25,328 nucleotides of DNA from a virus. Under the pieces are notes generated by a model. That model saw only the letters and a program-made list of their open reading frames with translations, searched no databases and was not told the origin of the DNA. Below, piece by piece: positions 13,204-22,259 of the stretch. Position 1 is the stretch's first letter; every line of letters starts with the position of its first letter. The stretch spans positions 1-25,328 of the IMG/VR virus record IMGVR_UViG_3300030380_005305. The stretch is one strand, 5' to 3'. The translations under genes and the position numbers were made by a program.

Positions 13204-15714
13204 ATGGCGATATCTAGATCTTTAATGAACAGACAATTACAAGCAAATGGGGGCATCATGCAAGTTGCACCTAGAGAAAAATTTGGCTTAGGTAGTTCTC
13301 TTAAAAAATTTGTTAGAAAAATTATACCTAATGAAGTAGCAGAAGTTGCAGTTAAAGCAGCCCCTTTCGTTGCACCATTTAACCCCGCAGTTGCAGCAGC
13401 AATGTCAGGACTAGGTAGTTTTGATCAAACAGGTAGCATTGGAGACTCGTTAAAAAGTGGAGCTTTAACTTACGGATTAGGTCAAGGTGCTAGATATTTA
13501 GGTGGAGCAGGTTTTCAAGGTAATCCTTTTGCTGCAGATGGCGGAGCTTTTAGAGGTGGCCTTGAGGGATTTAAAAGCGGATTTAGTTCACCATTAGGAA
13601 ATCAAACAGGATTTAAATTAGGTAAACCTGTCGAAGCAGTTGAAGGTGTAGGTATAGATACTAGCGTGCCTTTAAAGAAACCTGATATTTTAGCAGAACA
13701 AATGAGTGAAGTATCTTTGTCACCTAATAATTTAGCAGAACAAATGAGTGAAGTATCTTTATCTCCTAGTGGATCTGTAGTTAGTACAGTAGTAGACAAA
13801 TCTATAGTAACTAAAAACGATCCTGGATTTTTAAAAAATTTATTTGATGGAGTCAGTAATCAAGACTACGGTAAGATTGCTAAAACAATTGGAGATGGAG
13901 CTAAAAAATTTGGTAAGGCTATGTTTACAAATAAAGATGGTTCTATAGATAAAGCAGCAGTAATGGGAGCAATAGCTTTTGCTGGATCATACGCAGAAGC
14001 CAGAGCATTAGCCGCTGAAACGGGCTTAGATGATGATTTAACTGAAGAAGAATATAATGAAGCACTTAGAGAAGAAAAAAAAGAAGAGTACGCAGGTTAC
14101 TTAACTAACTTCTTTGGTGGTAATAAAGACGGTGGCAGAATAGGATTTAAGTTTGGTACTAATAAAATATTAGGATTACCTGCTGAAGAATTTAAATTAG
14201 AGGGAAATCAAGGAGATCAACTTGATTTAGCTTTACAAATGTTGCTGAGAGACAATAAAGATAATGAGCTTCTTAAATATGCGTTAGATACAGCTGAAGA
14301 ACGAGGCACAAGTAAATTACAAGTGCTTATGGATTTAATGAAAAATCAAAAAGTTCTTGATGCCATTGCTAAAGAAGATGGTATAATGGCCTCAGATTTA
14401 ATTAGTGTAAAAGATTTAGCTAGAAAAGAAGGCTCAATGAAAGATGGTGGCAGAATAGGATTTAAGTTTGGTACTAAACCAAAACAAGCAGAAATAGGTA
14501 TTATGTCAATCGACGTTGAAGCAGGTGATGACGACGATACGGAAGATATGAATATGGCTGCAGGTATTAATTTTAGCAGACAAGAAAAATCATATTTATT
14601 TAAAAGATTAGGTGGATCCGGTGGAGCAGACAGATCCTATACTATGCCTAACCTATACAGAATATTAAATAATCCTGGTAGATATCCAGAAGATGCAGCA
14701 ATATTAAAAGAAATTGCTATTATGGGATTAGGAGAAAATAGAGCAGATGGCGGAAGAATAGGGTTTAATGATGGATCTTCAACAGGCAATTTTGGTGCAG
14801 ATCGATATGCCTCTGAATTAGTAGAAGCATATGAAAGTCTGTTAAATAAAGGAGATTTATTTTTAACAGATGTAGAACAAGAATTACTAGAAAAAGGAGA
14901 ATATCCATCACCTGATAAAATGAAAGAATTTATAACAAGATATGAAAATTTAGAAAAAGAATACGAACAAGGAGAAAATAAATTTGACAATATAAATCTT
15001 CAAGACTCTTTGTTCGATAAAGATGCTTTAAAATATTACAATAAAAAAATTAAAGATCTTGAAAATAGAGAAGAAAGATTAATGGACAAAGAAGATAAAT
15101 TAAATGAAGTAATGTACACTGATTTAGATGTTAGTGGTATTTTAAGAACCCCTGAGTTTCAAGAATGGTATAGCTTATGGAAAGTAAAGGATCCAAAAGC
15201 TGATGATTTACCTAATGCAGAATATTTTGAAAATATGATGTTTGATACAAAAAGATTAAGACCAGATTTTATGAAAACAAAATATGATTCTGAGATGAAA
15301 GCTAAAGGCGGGAGAATAGGTTACAAAGGCGGTGCTAACAGAGTATCTGAATTATTAATTTTAAGAGATGGTATATTAGCAAAAGATGCTAACGCAGATG
15401 TATCTGATATTGAGGCAGAAATATTTCAACTAACAGGTAAGGTATTTAAATCAATAGGTGGTATAGGAGACATACCTACAGGAAAATTAAGACAAAACAG
15501 TGCTGGAGTAATTGAAAGAGATTATAGAGATGAAGGTGGTTTTGTGCCAGTAGGTGTTAAAGAACGAGCTGATGATGTACCTGCTATGTTATCTAAAAAT
15601 GAATTTGTAATGACTGCTGATGCTGTTAGAGGTATAGGTGGTGGAGACGTTGAAAAAGGATCTAAAAAATTATACAACACAATGAAACAAGCAGAAAAAG
15701 TAGGTAAAGCATAA
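13204..15714 (+). CDS. Large internal/ejection-type virion protein with GGRIGF motifs
   Basis: 836 residues, no enzyme recognised. The N-terminus is basic (SLKKFVRKIIPNE), then an Ala/Gly-rich hydrophobic region (about 45-110). A 14-codon tandem duplication lies near 163-190. The motif [D/K]GGRIG[F/Y] occurs at about 309, 414, 515 and 701, and a related DEGGFVP at 776, each opening a new helical block. The C-terminal ~60 residues (KERADDVPAMLSKNEFVMTADAVRG... GSKKLYNTMKQAEK) resemble the end domain of phage tape-measure/internal proteins. TAATG overlap with the next gene. Probably part of the DNA-ejection apparatus, by composition and position. Confidence 0.65.
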   Translation: MAISRSLMNRQLQANGGIMQVAPREKFGLGSSLKKFVRKIIPNEVAEVAVKAAPFVAPFNPAVAAAMSGLGSFDQTGSIGDSLKSGALTYGLGQGARYLGGAGFQGNPFAADGGAFRGGLEGFKSGFSSPLGNQTGFKLGKPVEAVEGVGIDTSVPLKKPDILAEQMSEVSLSPNNLAEQMSEVSLSPSGSVVSTVVDKSIVTKNDPGFLKNLFDGVSNQDYGKIAKTIGDGAKKFGKAMFTNKDGSIDKAAVMGAIAFAGSYAEARALAAETGLDDDLTEEEYNEALREEKKEEYAGYLTNFFGGNKDGGRIGFKFGTNKILGLPAEEFKLEGNQGDQLDLALQMLLRDNKDNELLKYALDTAEERGTSKLQVLMDLMKNQKVLDAIAKEDGIMASDLISVKDLARKEGSMKDGGRIGFKFGTKPKQAEIGIMSIDVEAGDDDDTEDMNMAAGINFSRQEKSYLFKRLGGSGGADRSYTMPNLYRILNNPGRYPEDAAILKEIAIMGLGENRADGGRIGFNDGSSTGNFGADRYASELVEAYESLLNKGDLFLTDVEQELLEKGEYPSPDKMKEFITRYENLEKEYEQGENKFDNINLQDSLFDKDALKYYNKKIKDLENREERLMDKEDKLNEVMYTDLDVSGILRTPEFQEWYSLWKVKDPKADDLPNAEYFENMMFDTKRLRPDFMKTKYDSEMKAKGGRIGYKGGANRVSELLILRDGILAKDANADVSDIEAEIFQLTGKVFKSIGGIGDIPTGKLRQNSAGVIERDYRDEGGFVPVGVKERADDVPAMLSKNEFVMTADAVRGIGGGDVEKGSKKLYNTMKQAEKVGKA
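13689..13772 (+). repeat. Tandem duplication of a 42-nt unit inside the 13204 gene
   Basis: Two adjacent 42-nt copies (13689-13730 and 13731-13772); the first 30 nt are identical. They encode LAEQMSEVSLSP twice, joined by NN. Near-identity at DNA level suggests a recent in-frame duplication in a linker. Confidence 0.85.
14131..14160 (+). repeat. Direct repeat, copy 1 (30 nt, exact)
   Basis: This 30-nt block encoding GGRIGFKFGT is repeated exactly at 14446-14475, 315 nt downstream and in the same frame. Synonymous codons are also identical, which points to recent duplication or gene conversion rather than only protein-level selection. Confidence 0.9.
14446..14475 (+). repeat. Direct repeat, copy 2 (30 nt, exact)
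   Basis: Exact copy of 14131-14160. The six preceding bases differ at a single site (GAC versus GAT). More diverged versions of the same motif occur at 14746 and 15304 in the same gene. Confidence 0.9.
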
Positions 15715-16610
15715 TGGCTACAGATTATACACAAACAACAAGACGAGCTCCTTTTATAGAAGCCGCTCAAGAAAATTATATTGATTTATTAACGAAACAA
15801 GTTGGTAGAGCTCCAGGCACGACTGGTGTACCAACATTAGCGGAACTTGGACCACAAGTTGCAAGTCAAAACGTTTTAACTCAAGCCGCTCAACAACAAG
15901 CAGCAACTCAAGCAGGTTTAGGTCAATTAACTTTTGATCCAACAACAGGAGCCGTAACGGGTGCTGGAACTGGAACAGGTGTTGCAGGTTATCAACCTTT
16001 CTTAGATCAAGCGGCAGCTTATTCTGGACCAACAGGTTATCAAAGTTTTATGTCACCCTATCAACAACAAGTGATTGATACAACTCTTGCAGAATTTGAT
16101 ACGCAAACTGCAAAAGGTGTACCACAATTAGCAGCGAACGCTATTCAAGCTGGAGCTTTTGGTGGTGGTAGAGAAGGAATAGCTCAAGCTCAGTATGCAT
16201 CGGACGCTGCACAAAAAAGAGCATTACTACAAGCACAATTATTAGGTCAAGGATTTACACAAGCAAATCAATTAGCTAATCAAGCTTTTGAACAACAAAG
16301 AAATTTAGCATCATTACAACCATCATTAGCTGCGTCGGGTGTACAACAATTGGGTGCAGCTGGCACAGGAAACTTAGCTTTCCAGCAAGCACAACTAGAT
16401 GCAGCTCAACAGAGAGCACAACTTGCTTACAACGAACCCTTAAGCAGACTTAATGCTTTTGGATCAGGTATAGCAAGTCAAGCAAGCGGATCACCAACAA
16501 CTACTACTAACACTACATTAGGTGGTGCTGGAACTGTTGGACCTTTATCACAAGCGTTGTCTGCTGGTTTAAACGCTTATGGTTTAGGAAGTATTTTTGG
16601 AGGAAACTAA
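15714..16610 (+). CDS. Gln/Ala-rich virion protein, probable ejection component (298 aa)
   Basis: Starts MATDYTQTTRRAPFIEAAQ at the TAATG overlap with the upstream gene. Long Ala/Gln-rich helices dominate (TQAAQQQAATQAGL; ANQLANQAFEQQRNL; AFQQAQLDAAQQRAQLAYNE), with a conserved-looking centre FMSPYQQQVIDTTLAEFD and GAFGGGREGIAQAQYASD (about 112-165), and a Gly/Thr-rich tail. I associate this type with internal or ejection proteins of marine podovirus-like phages; such amphipathic helices could form part of the channel for DNA transfer. No enzyme motif. The stop overlaps the next ATG. Confidence 0.65.
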   Translation: MATDYTQTTRRAPFIEAAQENYIDLLTKQVGRAPGTTGVPTLAELGPQVASQNVLTQAAQQQAATQAGLGQLTFDPTTGAVTGAGTGTGVAGYQPFLDQAAAYSGPTGYQSFMSPYQQQVIDTTLAEFDTQTAKGVPQLAANAIQAGAFGGGREGIAQAQYASDAAQKRALLQAQLLGQGFTQANQLANQAFEQQRNLASLQPSLAASGVQQLGAAGTGNLAFQQAQLDAAQQRAQLAYNEPLSRLNAFGSGIASQASGSPTTTTNTTLGGAGTVGPLSQALSAGLNAYGLGSIFGGN

Positions 16611-18019
16611 TGTATTTTAAAAGACCATCATTTAAAAAAGGCGGAACAACTGGTATAGGACAATTGAGTCCTAGAGTAAAAGCTCAAATGGGTTTTCCTA
16701 ACTTTGGTATAAGTTATACTGACAGTGAACCTCAAGTTTTAAAAATGAGATCTCGTCCTTTAAAAGAAGGTAAAGGTATATTAGATTTGGTATTAGGAGA
16801 GAGATATACAAATCCTGATTTTGTTTCACCTTTTTTAAAACCAGACTCGCCTTTCTTTTCTAACCAGACAGGTTTTAAATTTTTAACACCAGGTAGCTCA
16901 ACAGATGCTACTACTTTCATGACTAGTGAAGGGCCTAAAACTATTGAAGAAGTTAAAGACACTAAAATAACACCTAACTCAGAAGATTTAGATACTACAA
17001 TAACGGGTGTAGTAAGACCAGGAGAAGGTGTAACTTATAATGTAAAAGAAAAAATTACTGACAATAATAATAAAATAGATCTTAACGAATTGATAAGTGA
17101 GACATCTATGAAAGATTCAATCGAAGGTGAAGTAGACATTCTTAAAGATTTATTAAAAGACACTGGCACAAGTAAAGGTGAAAAAGCTTTAATACTTGCT
17201 AAAGCTATTAAAACACCTGGAACAATTGCAGACAAATTAGAAGTCGGTGCAGACGAAGCAGCTAAATTGAAAAAAGCAGAACGAAAAGAAGATAAGGCTT
17301 TAATACTTACTGCATACAAAAATTACAAAGCAAAAGAATTAGCTGATGGTAAATTAACCAACACAGAAAAAATAGTTAAAAATTATGTAAATAAAAAACT
17401 TGCAGATAAAAATAATACTAAAACTAAAAACGAACTAGAGTTAGAAGCTTGGGAAATGGTGATTAAACCTGCAGGAAGTAGTAAAGATTTAAACCAAGAA
17501 TTTGCTGCGGCTCAATTAAGAGTTTTATTTTTAGAATATAAAGATGCTTTAGGTGATTTAAAAAAATATGGAAATAAACAAGATGCGGCTTCTAAAGACA
17601 AAGTAGAAAAAGCTTTAAAACTTATAGACGAATATCAAGAGTATGCTAAAACGGCTGGAATTAGTATTCCAGGTTTAGCAGAAGGCGGCAGAGTAAACAG
17701 AGCTCTTGGAACTCCTGAAATGGGAGAAATAACTGAAACTATAGAACAAGAAAGTGTTAAGACCCCAATAGAAAACGTTGAAGCAACAAAAGTAACCGCT
17801 GCAGAAAATGTAGAACCAATGAAAGAAGTACCTGTTATGGACTTTGCTACATTAAGATCTAGATTACCAAAGGAAATAACAGATGATATTGTACAATTAT
17901 TAGCAAACAGCAAAGAAGCATTACAAGATTTTTACTATATTAATTCACAAAATGATGTCAGTAGTTTTAACACAAAGTACGGAGTTAATTTAATATTACC
18001 GCCATCTGTAATGGCATAG
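16610..18019 (+). CDS. Lys-rich internal virion protein with GG motifs (469 aa)
   Basis: Starts at TAATG. The N-terminus is MYFKRPSFKKGGTTGIGQLS, with a KKGG motif near residue 9 related to the GGRIG motif of the 13204 gene, and EGGRVNRALGTPEMG near 358. Between them lies a charged helical region (about 130-350: KEKITDNNNKIDLNELISE; KKAERKEDKALILTAYKNYK). The last ~60 residues (MDFATLRSRLPKEITDDIVQ ... NTKYGVNLILPPSVMA) look like a compact conserved domain. No catalytic motif. Operon position between two ejection-type proteins suggests a core or ejection component. Confidence 0.6.
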   Translation: MYFKRPSFKKGGTTGIGQLSPRVKAQMGFPNFGISYTDSEPQVLKMRSRPLKEGKGILDLVLGERYTNPDFVSPFLKPDSPFFSNQTGFKFLTPGSSTDATTFMTSEGPKTIEEVKDTKITPNSEDLDTTITGVVRPGEGVTYNVKEKITDNNNKIDLNELISETSMKDSIEGEVDILKDLLKDTGTSKGEKALILAKAIKTPGTIADKLEVGADEAAKLKKAERKEDKALILTAYKNYKAKELADGKLTNTEKIVKNYVNKKLADKNNTKTKNELELEAWEMVIKPAGSSKDLNQEFAAAQLRVLFLEYKDALGDLKKYGNKQDAASKDKVEKALKLIDEYQEYAKTAGISIPGLAEGGRVNRALGTPEMGEITETIEQESVKTPIENVEATKVTAAENVEPMKEVPVMDFATLRSRLPKEITDDIVQLLANSKEALQDFYYINSQNDVSSFNTKYGVNLILPPSVMA

Positions 18020-18027
18020 GAGGTTCA

Positions 18028-21000
18028 ATGGATTGGCAAGAACTTTCCAAAATTGCAGCATTCCAACAAGACCAAGATGTTGTAGCACCAGAGTCAGAAA
18101 CTACTATTGGTGATTACGCACTAGATGTATTTAGAGCACCTATAGGTGGTATCAGTGATGCATTACAAGGTCTAGTTACATTAGGTGTATTACCTTTTGA
18201 TATGTTAACTGACAAAGATCTTACAGGAAAGATAGACGCTTTTTTTGAATCAGCTCCCATTTTAAATATAGAAGCTAAAACAGGTCTTGGACAAATCGTT
18301 CAAACCATAACTCAATTTGGTGTACCACTAGGTATTGCATCTAAAATAGGAAGAGCCATTCCTCTTCTACGAAAAGCAGGAGAAACAACCAAGCTTGCAA
18401 GTCTACCAACTATTGGAGCTAAAAGTACAGAGATTGCAAGAAGAGCTGGTTACTGGGGAGCTCTAGGTGGAGCTACGGATATTGCAGTTAGTGTACCAAC
18501 TAAGAACGTTGTTTTATCAGACATGCTTGGCATAACAGAAACACCGGATCTTGCATCCGCTACAGGTAAAGACTTAGCTATAGAAAAGATGAAACAAAAG
18601 TTAAAGTTTGGAGCTGAAGGTGCAGTTATTGGTGGTACTATTGCAATGTTACCAGTTGCAGGTGCGTTAGGTAAAAAACTTTTAGGGCCTGTATATAATA
18701 AAGTAATTGATCCTGCAGCAGGTGCAGTGTTTAGACAATTAGATAGTAAAATTCTTAATCCATTAACAGTTGGAATAGCCGGTAAAGGTAAAGAAGGTAC
18801 TTTTATTACTAAAGGTGTAACTAAACTTGGCACAAAAAAAGATAAGTTTAAAAGTAAACTATATGAAAAATTAGATATACCTGATCCATCTATGTGGGCT
18901 TTTTATAATACTAAAGGTGGTACGTTTGGTCAAACAGTTGCAGGTAAATTAAGTAAACTAAAAGAATACTTTGGTTCTGCAGGTTTAATGTCTAAAGGTT
19001 TAAAAAATGAAGGTGATAAAGTACAAGCTAAATTAGAAGCCATCACTAAAAAATTTAATCGTAAAGACGAATACATGAATGAAAAACTTTATGACATTGT
19101 TACTAAAATGAAAGGTAACATATTTGATAAAGTAACAAATAGTCCTGGTTATAGAAACGTCATGGATGATTTACAAAGAGAACGTAATAAAATTACAGAT
19201 TATATTATGGCCCCAGGTAAAGTACAATCTGAAAAAATGTTAAAACTAGTGAATCCTGCAGTAAGGACCGAGGCTAAAGAAATAAAACAAATGTTAAAAG
19301 AGTCTAATCAAATGGTGGGTAATTTATTTGCTAACTCTCCAATTAAATCTTTTAAAGATTTAGCTAGTTTAAAAATGAAAGATGCAGATAATTTTTTTAA
19401 ACAAAGACTTGCATCTTTTAACAATAAAAATTTTAAGTTTGATGTAAAAGGTGAAGTAGCTGCTGGAGCTAGAAAAGAAATAAAAAACACTATTCTTCAA
19501 AATCAAAACATGCGACCTAAAAATATTTCTAGAAAAGAAGCAGATACATTAAGAAAAAAATTAAAAGAAGGTAAAAAACTTAACGAAAAAGAAACATCAT
19601 TTAATAAATTATTAGACGAAGAAGTTGCACTTAGAATGCAAGGATTAAAAAGTGCGGTAATAAACTCGGGAGCTAATACCAATAAATTTTTTGCATCTGT
19701 TGGTAGATTTACTGGTAAAGATGTAAAAAAAGTAGATGACCTTTCTGATGAAATTAGAAAATTTTTATCTACACCTAAAGGACAAAAAGTAGAAATAAAA
19801 GACTACAGCCCAGTATTAGATACAATTATATGGAATAACAAACAAGTTTATCAAAGACAGTATTTTGATCTTGTAGAATCTGAATGGTTAAAAAACGGTG
19901 TGGTATTTAAAAACATTTTAACTGATGACGCTGCGTATCAAGATGTCATAAGAAGAGGAATTGATCCTACACGTTTAAGAAAAATTACAGCTCGACCTGA
20001 TGCTGGTATTAATTCTATTGATGACTTTGCTTTAGATTCTAAATTTTTTAGAAATGAAAAAATGAGAAAACCTAAAGAAGGAGAAGTAGCAAAGTTTGAT
20101 ACTTATTTTACACTTCCTGAAATTGCAAATGCAATACAAGGAGTAAAAAGTAATTTTGATAATTTATTTGATAATGTTTTTTATTCTAACATAATGAAAT
20201 TTAAAGCAGGTGGTCAGATAACTAAAACTATTTTCTCACCAATGACACAAGTAAGAAACGTTTCTACAGCATCTTTCTTTCCATTAGCTAGTGGATTAAT
20301 AGGAGGTCGTACTTCAGTATCGCAAGCATTCAGAGATACGTTTGAAGATATATTTAAAAGTGGAAAAATAAACGAAAAGATATTTGATGATTTTATAGAT
20401 GATAGTGTAACAAGAGGAATCATCGATCAAAGTATTGCAGTTAATGAAATGAAACGTTTAGCTGAAAGAGGAGTTAAAGGTCTATTAAGTATTGATGACT
20501 TTATGAAAAACCCAACAGTTAAAAAGTTTGTTGATGTTTATCAAGGAGGTGACAACGTTTGGAAAATATACTCTGACAGATTCTATCAGTCTGCTCTTAA
20601 ACAAGCGTTCGGAGACCCTAAAGCTAACCCTGCGAAAGTATTAAATGAAGTAAAAGACTGGTACAGAACTGTAGCTAAAGAAGATTTTATTGAAATAAGT
20701 TCTATTACAGGTGCAAAGAAAACAGCAGACGAAGCTCTTAAAGAAGTGTCTGCGTATCTTGTAACTAATACTATTCCGACTTATAGTAAGGTCCCTAAAA
20801 TAATTCAAAGTATTAGAGATTTACCTTTAGGAAACTTCATAGCGTTTCCTGCAGAGATATTAAGAACAGGATCTAATTTAATTACTATAGGTGCAAGAGA
20901 ATTGACTAGCACTAACCCATACATTAGACAAATGGGGGCTCGTAGATTAATTGGAGCTTCGGCTACGTTTGGTGGTATAGGTACAGTCATTGGGGGCACA

Positions 21001-22257
21001 GCTCAAGCTATCACGGGTGTAAGTGATGAAATGATGCAAAAAGCTAGAGCGTTTGTTCCTGTGTATGAAAAGAACGCAACACTAATACCAGTATCATCAC
21101 CTGATGCCGATGGTAACTTTAAGTATTTTAATTTTTCATATTCTAATCCTTACGACTCTTTGGTTAGACCAATCAATGCAGTTGTAAATGCTTTTGGTAG
21201 AGGGGAATTAAATCAAGACAGTGCAAATACAATTGTGTTTAATTCTTTAATTGGTACTCCAGATAATCCTGGAGCTTTGGTAGAATTCTTTTCACCATTT
21301 ATATCTGAGTCTATTGGTGTTGAAAGAATCACGGACGTTACTTTAAGAGGTGGACGAACAGGAACAGGTAAAATGATTTATCGAGAAACAGATCCACTAG
21401 GTGTTAAAATATCTAGAAGTTTAGAACATATCATAGGTGGTCTTAATCCTGGAGCATTTACTTCAGCAGTTAAAGTATGGGACGGTGCTAGTGGTAGATT
21501 TACAGATTATGGTAGTGAAAGAAATTTAAGAGATGAATTAGTAGCATTGATGGCTGGTATACGTGTACAAGAAATTAAACCTATGCAAAGTATGCCATTT
21601 ATTATTACATCATTTGGTAGAGATAAAAGAAACATTGGTGCTAAGTTTGCAAGTGTTGCTTACAGTGCAAGATCTACACCAGAGCAAAAAATTAATGCTT
21701 ACAAAGTTTGGGTAATAGATTCATTTAAATCTCAAAAAAATTTAATGAATATTATTCAAGCTGCTGAAGACCTGGGTGTAAGTAGAAGTGATTTAAGAAA
21801 AGTTTTAAATGAACGTTTAAAAAATAAAACAGAAGTACAAAATTTATTTGCTGGTAGATTTAAAGTACCTACTCCAAGTGAAGCTAGAGTTAAATCTTTA
21901 CTTGAAAGATTAGAAGATCAAAATCTAGATGCAGCATTAAAATTCGAATTAGGTTTAGATGTAGCTGAAGATGCTTGGGATGATCTAAGAAAAGATGTAA
22001 GAAACTATGATCTTAATGATAGTTTAGAAAGTTTTGAATCATTCATCGATGCAGCTTTAACTTTTGGTGTTAAAGAAGCAAGAGAATTACCCCCTTTAGG
22101 CGCAAGAGTGGGACCTGTAGAAGATACTCCTGCAGTTTTACCCGTTGATCAAAACAAAAATACTGCTATAAATACTCAAGTAGTATCAGCTTCTGTTCCT
22201 AACAGAACAACGCCTGGACTATTTGAAAAATACTTTCCAAGGGGGATATTTAGTTAA
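18028..22257 (+). CDS. Giant internal virion / DNA-ejection protein (1409 aa)
   Basis: The largest gene here, with AGGAGG upstream of ATG 18028. Several glycine/alanine-rich hydrophobic stretches could insert in membranes: GLVTLGVLPFDML (about 48-60), GAVIGGTIAMLPVAGALG (about 197-214) and SATFGGIGTVIGGTAQAITG (about 978-997). In between are long charged helices. A conserved-looking block IPTYSKVPKII...DLPLGNFIAFPAEILRTG (about 914-945) resembles a segment I associate with ejection proteins of marine podoviruses. The size and late position match T7 gp16-type core proteins, but I see no lytic-transglycosylase motif. Likely injected with the DNA to span the cell envelope. Confidence 0.65.
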   Translation: MDWQELSKIAAFQQDQDVVAPESETTIGDYALDVFRAPIGGISDALQGLVTLGVLPFDMLTDKDLTGKIDAFFESAPILNIEAKTGLGQIVQTITQFGVPLGIASKIGRAIPLLRKAGETTKLASLPTIGAKSTEIARRAGYWGALGGATDIAVSVPTKNVVLSDMLGITETPDLASATGKDLAIEKMKQKLKFGAEGAVIGGTIAMLPVAGALGKKLLGPVYNKVIDPAAGAVFRQLDSKILNPLTVGIAGKGKEGTFITKGVTKLGTKKDKFKSKLYEKLDIPDPSMWAFYNTKGGTFGQTVAGKLSKLKEYFGSAGLMSKGLKNEGDKVQAKLEAITKKFNRKDEYMNEKLYDIVTKMKGNIFDKVTNSPGYRNVMDDLQRERNKITDYIMAPGKVQSEKMLKLVNPAVRTEAKEIKQMLKESNQMVGNLFANSPIKSFKDLASLKMKDADNFFKQRLASFNNKNFKFDVKGEVAAGARKEIKNTILQNQNMRPKNISRKEADTLRKKLKEGKKLNEKETSFNKLLDEEVALRMQGLKSAVINSGANTNKFFASVGRFTGKDVKKVDDLSDEIRKFLSTPKGQKVEIKDYSPVLDTIIWNNKQVYQRQYFDLVESEWLKNGVVFKNILTDDAAYQDVIRRGIDPTRLRKITARPDAGINSIDDFALDSKFFRNEKMRKPKEGEVAKFDTYFTLPEIANAIQGVKSNFDNLFDNVFYSNIMKFKAGGQITKTIFSPMTQVRNVSTASFFPLASGLIGGRTSVSQAFRDTFEDIFKSGKINEKIFDDFIDDSVTRGIIDQSIAVNEMKRLAERGVKGLLSIDDFMKNPTVKKFVDVYQGGDNVWKIYSDRFYQSALKQAFGDPKANPAKVLNEVKDWYRTVAKEDFIEISSITGAKKTADEALKEVSAYLVTNTIPTYSKVPKIIQSIRDLPLGNFIAFPAEILRTGSNLITIGARELTSTNPYIRQMGARRLIGASATFGGIGTVIGGTAQAITGVSDEMMQKARAFVPVYEKNATLIPVSSPDADGNFKYFNFSYSNPYDSLVRPINAVVNAFGRGELNQDSANTIVFNSLIGTPDNPGALVEFFSPFISESIGVERITDVTLRGGRTGTGKMIYRETDPLGVKISRSLEHIIGGLNPGAFTSAVKVWDGASGRFTDYGSERNLRDELVALMAGIRVQEIKPMQSMPFIITSFGRDKRNIGAKFASVAYSARSTPEQKINAYKVWVIDSFKSQKNLMNIIQAAEDLGVSRSDLRKVLNERLKNKTEVQNLFAGRFKVPTPSEARVKSLLERLEDQNLDAALKFELGLDVAEDAWDDLRKDVRNYDLNDSLESFESFIDAALTFGVKEARELPPLGARVGPVEDTPAVLPVDQNKNTAINTQVVSASVPNRTTPGLFEKYFPRGIFS

Positions 22258-22259
22258 TC

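Noticed and set aside
18450-18833. 127-codon open frame on the minus strand inside the giant ejection gene
   Set aside because: Antisense shadow of the plus-strand gene: hydrophobic/Pro-Ala-rich filler composition, no ribosome-binding site, no recognisable domain.
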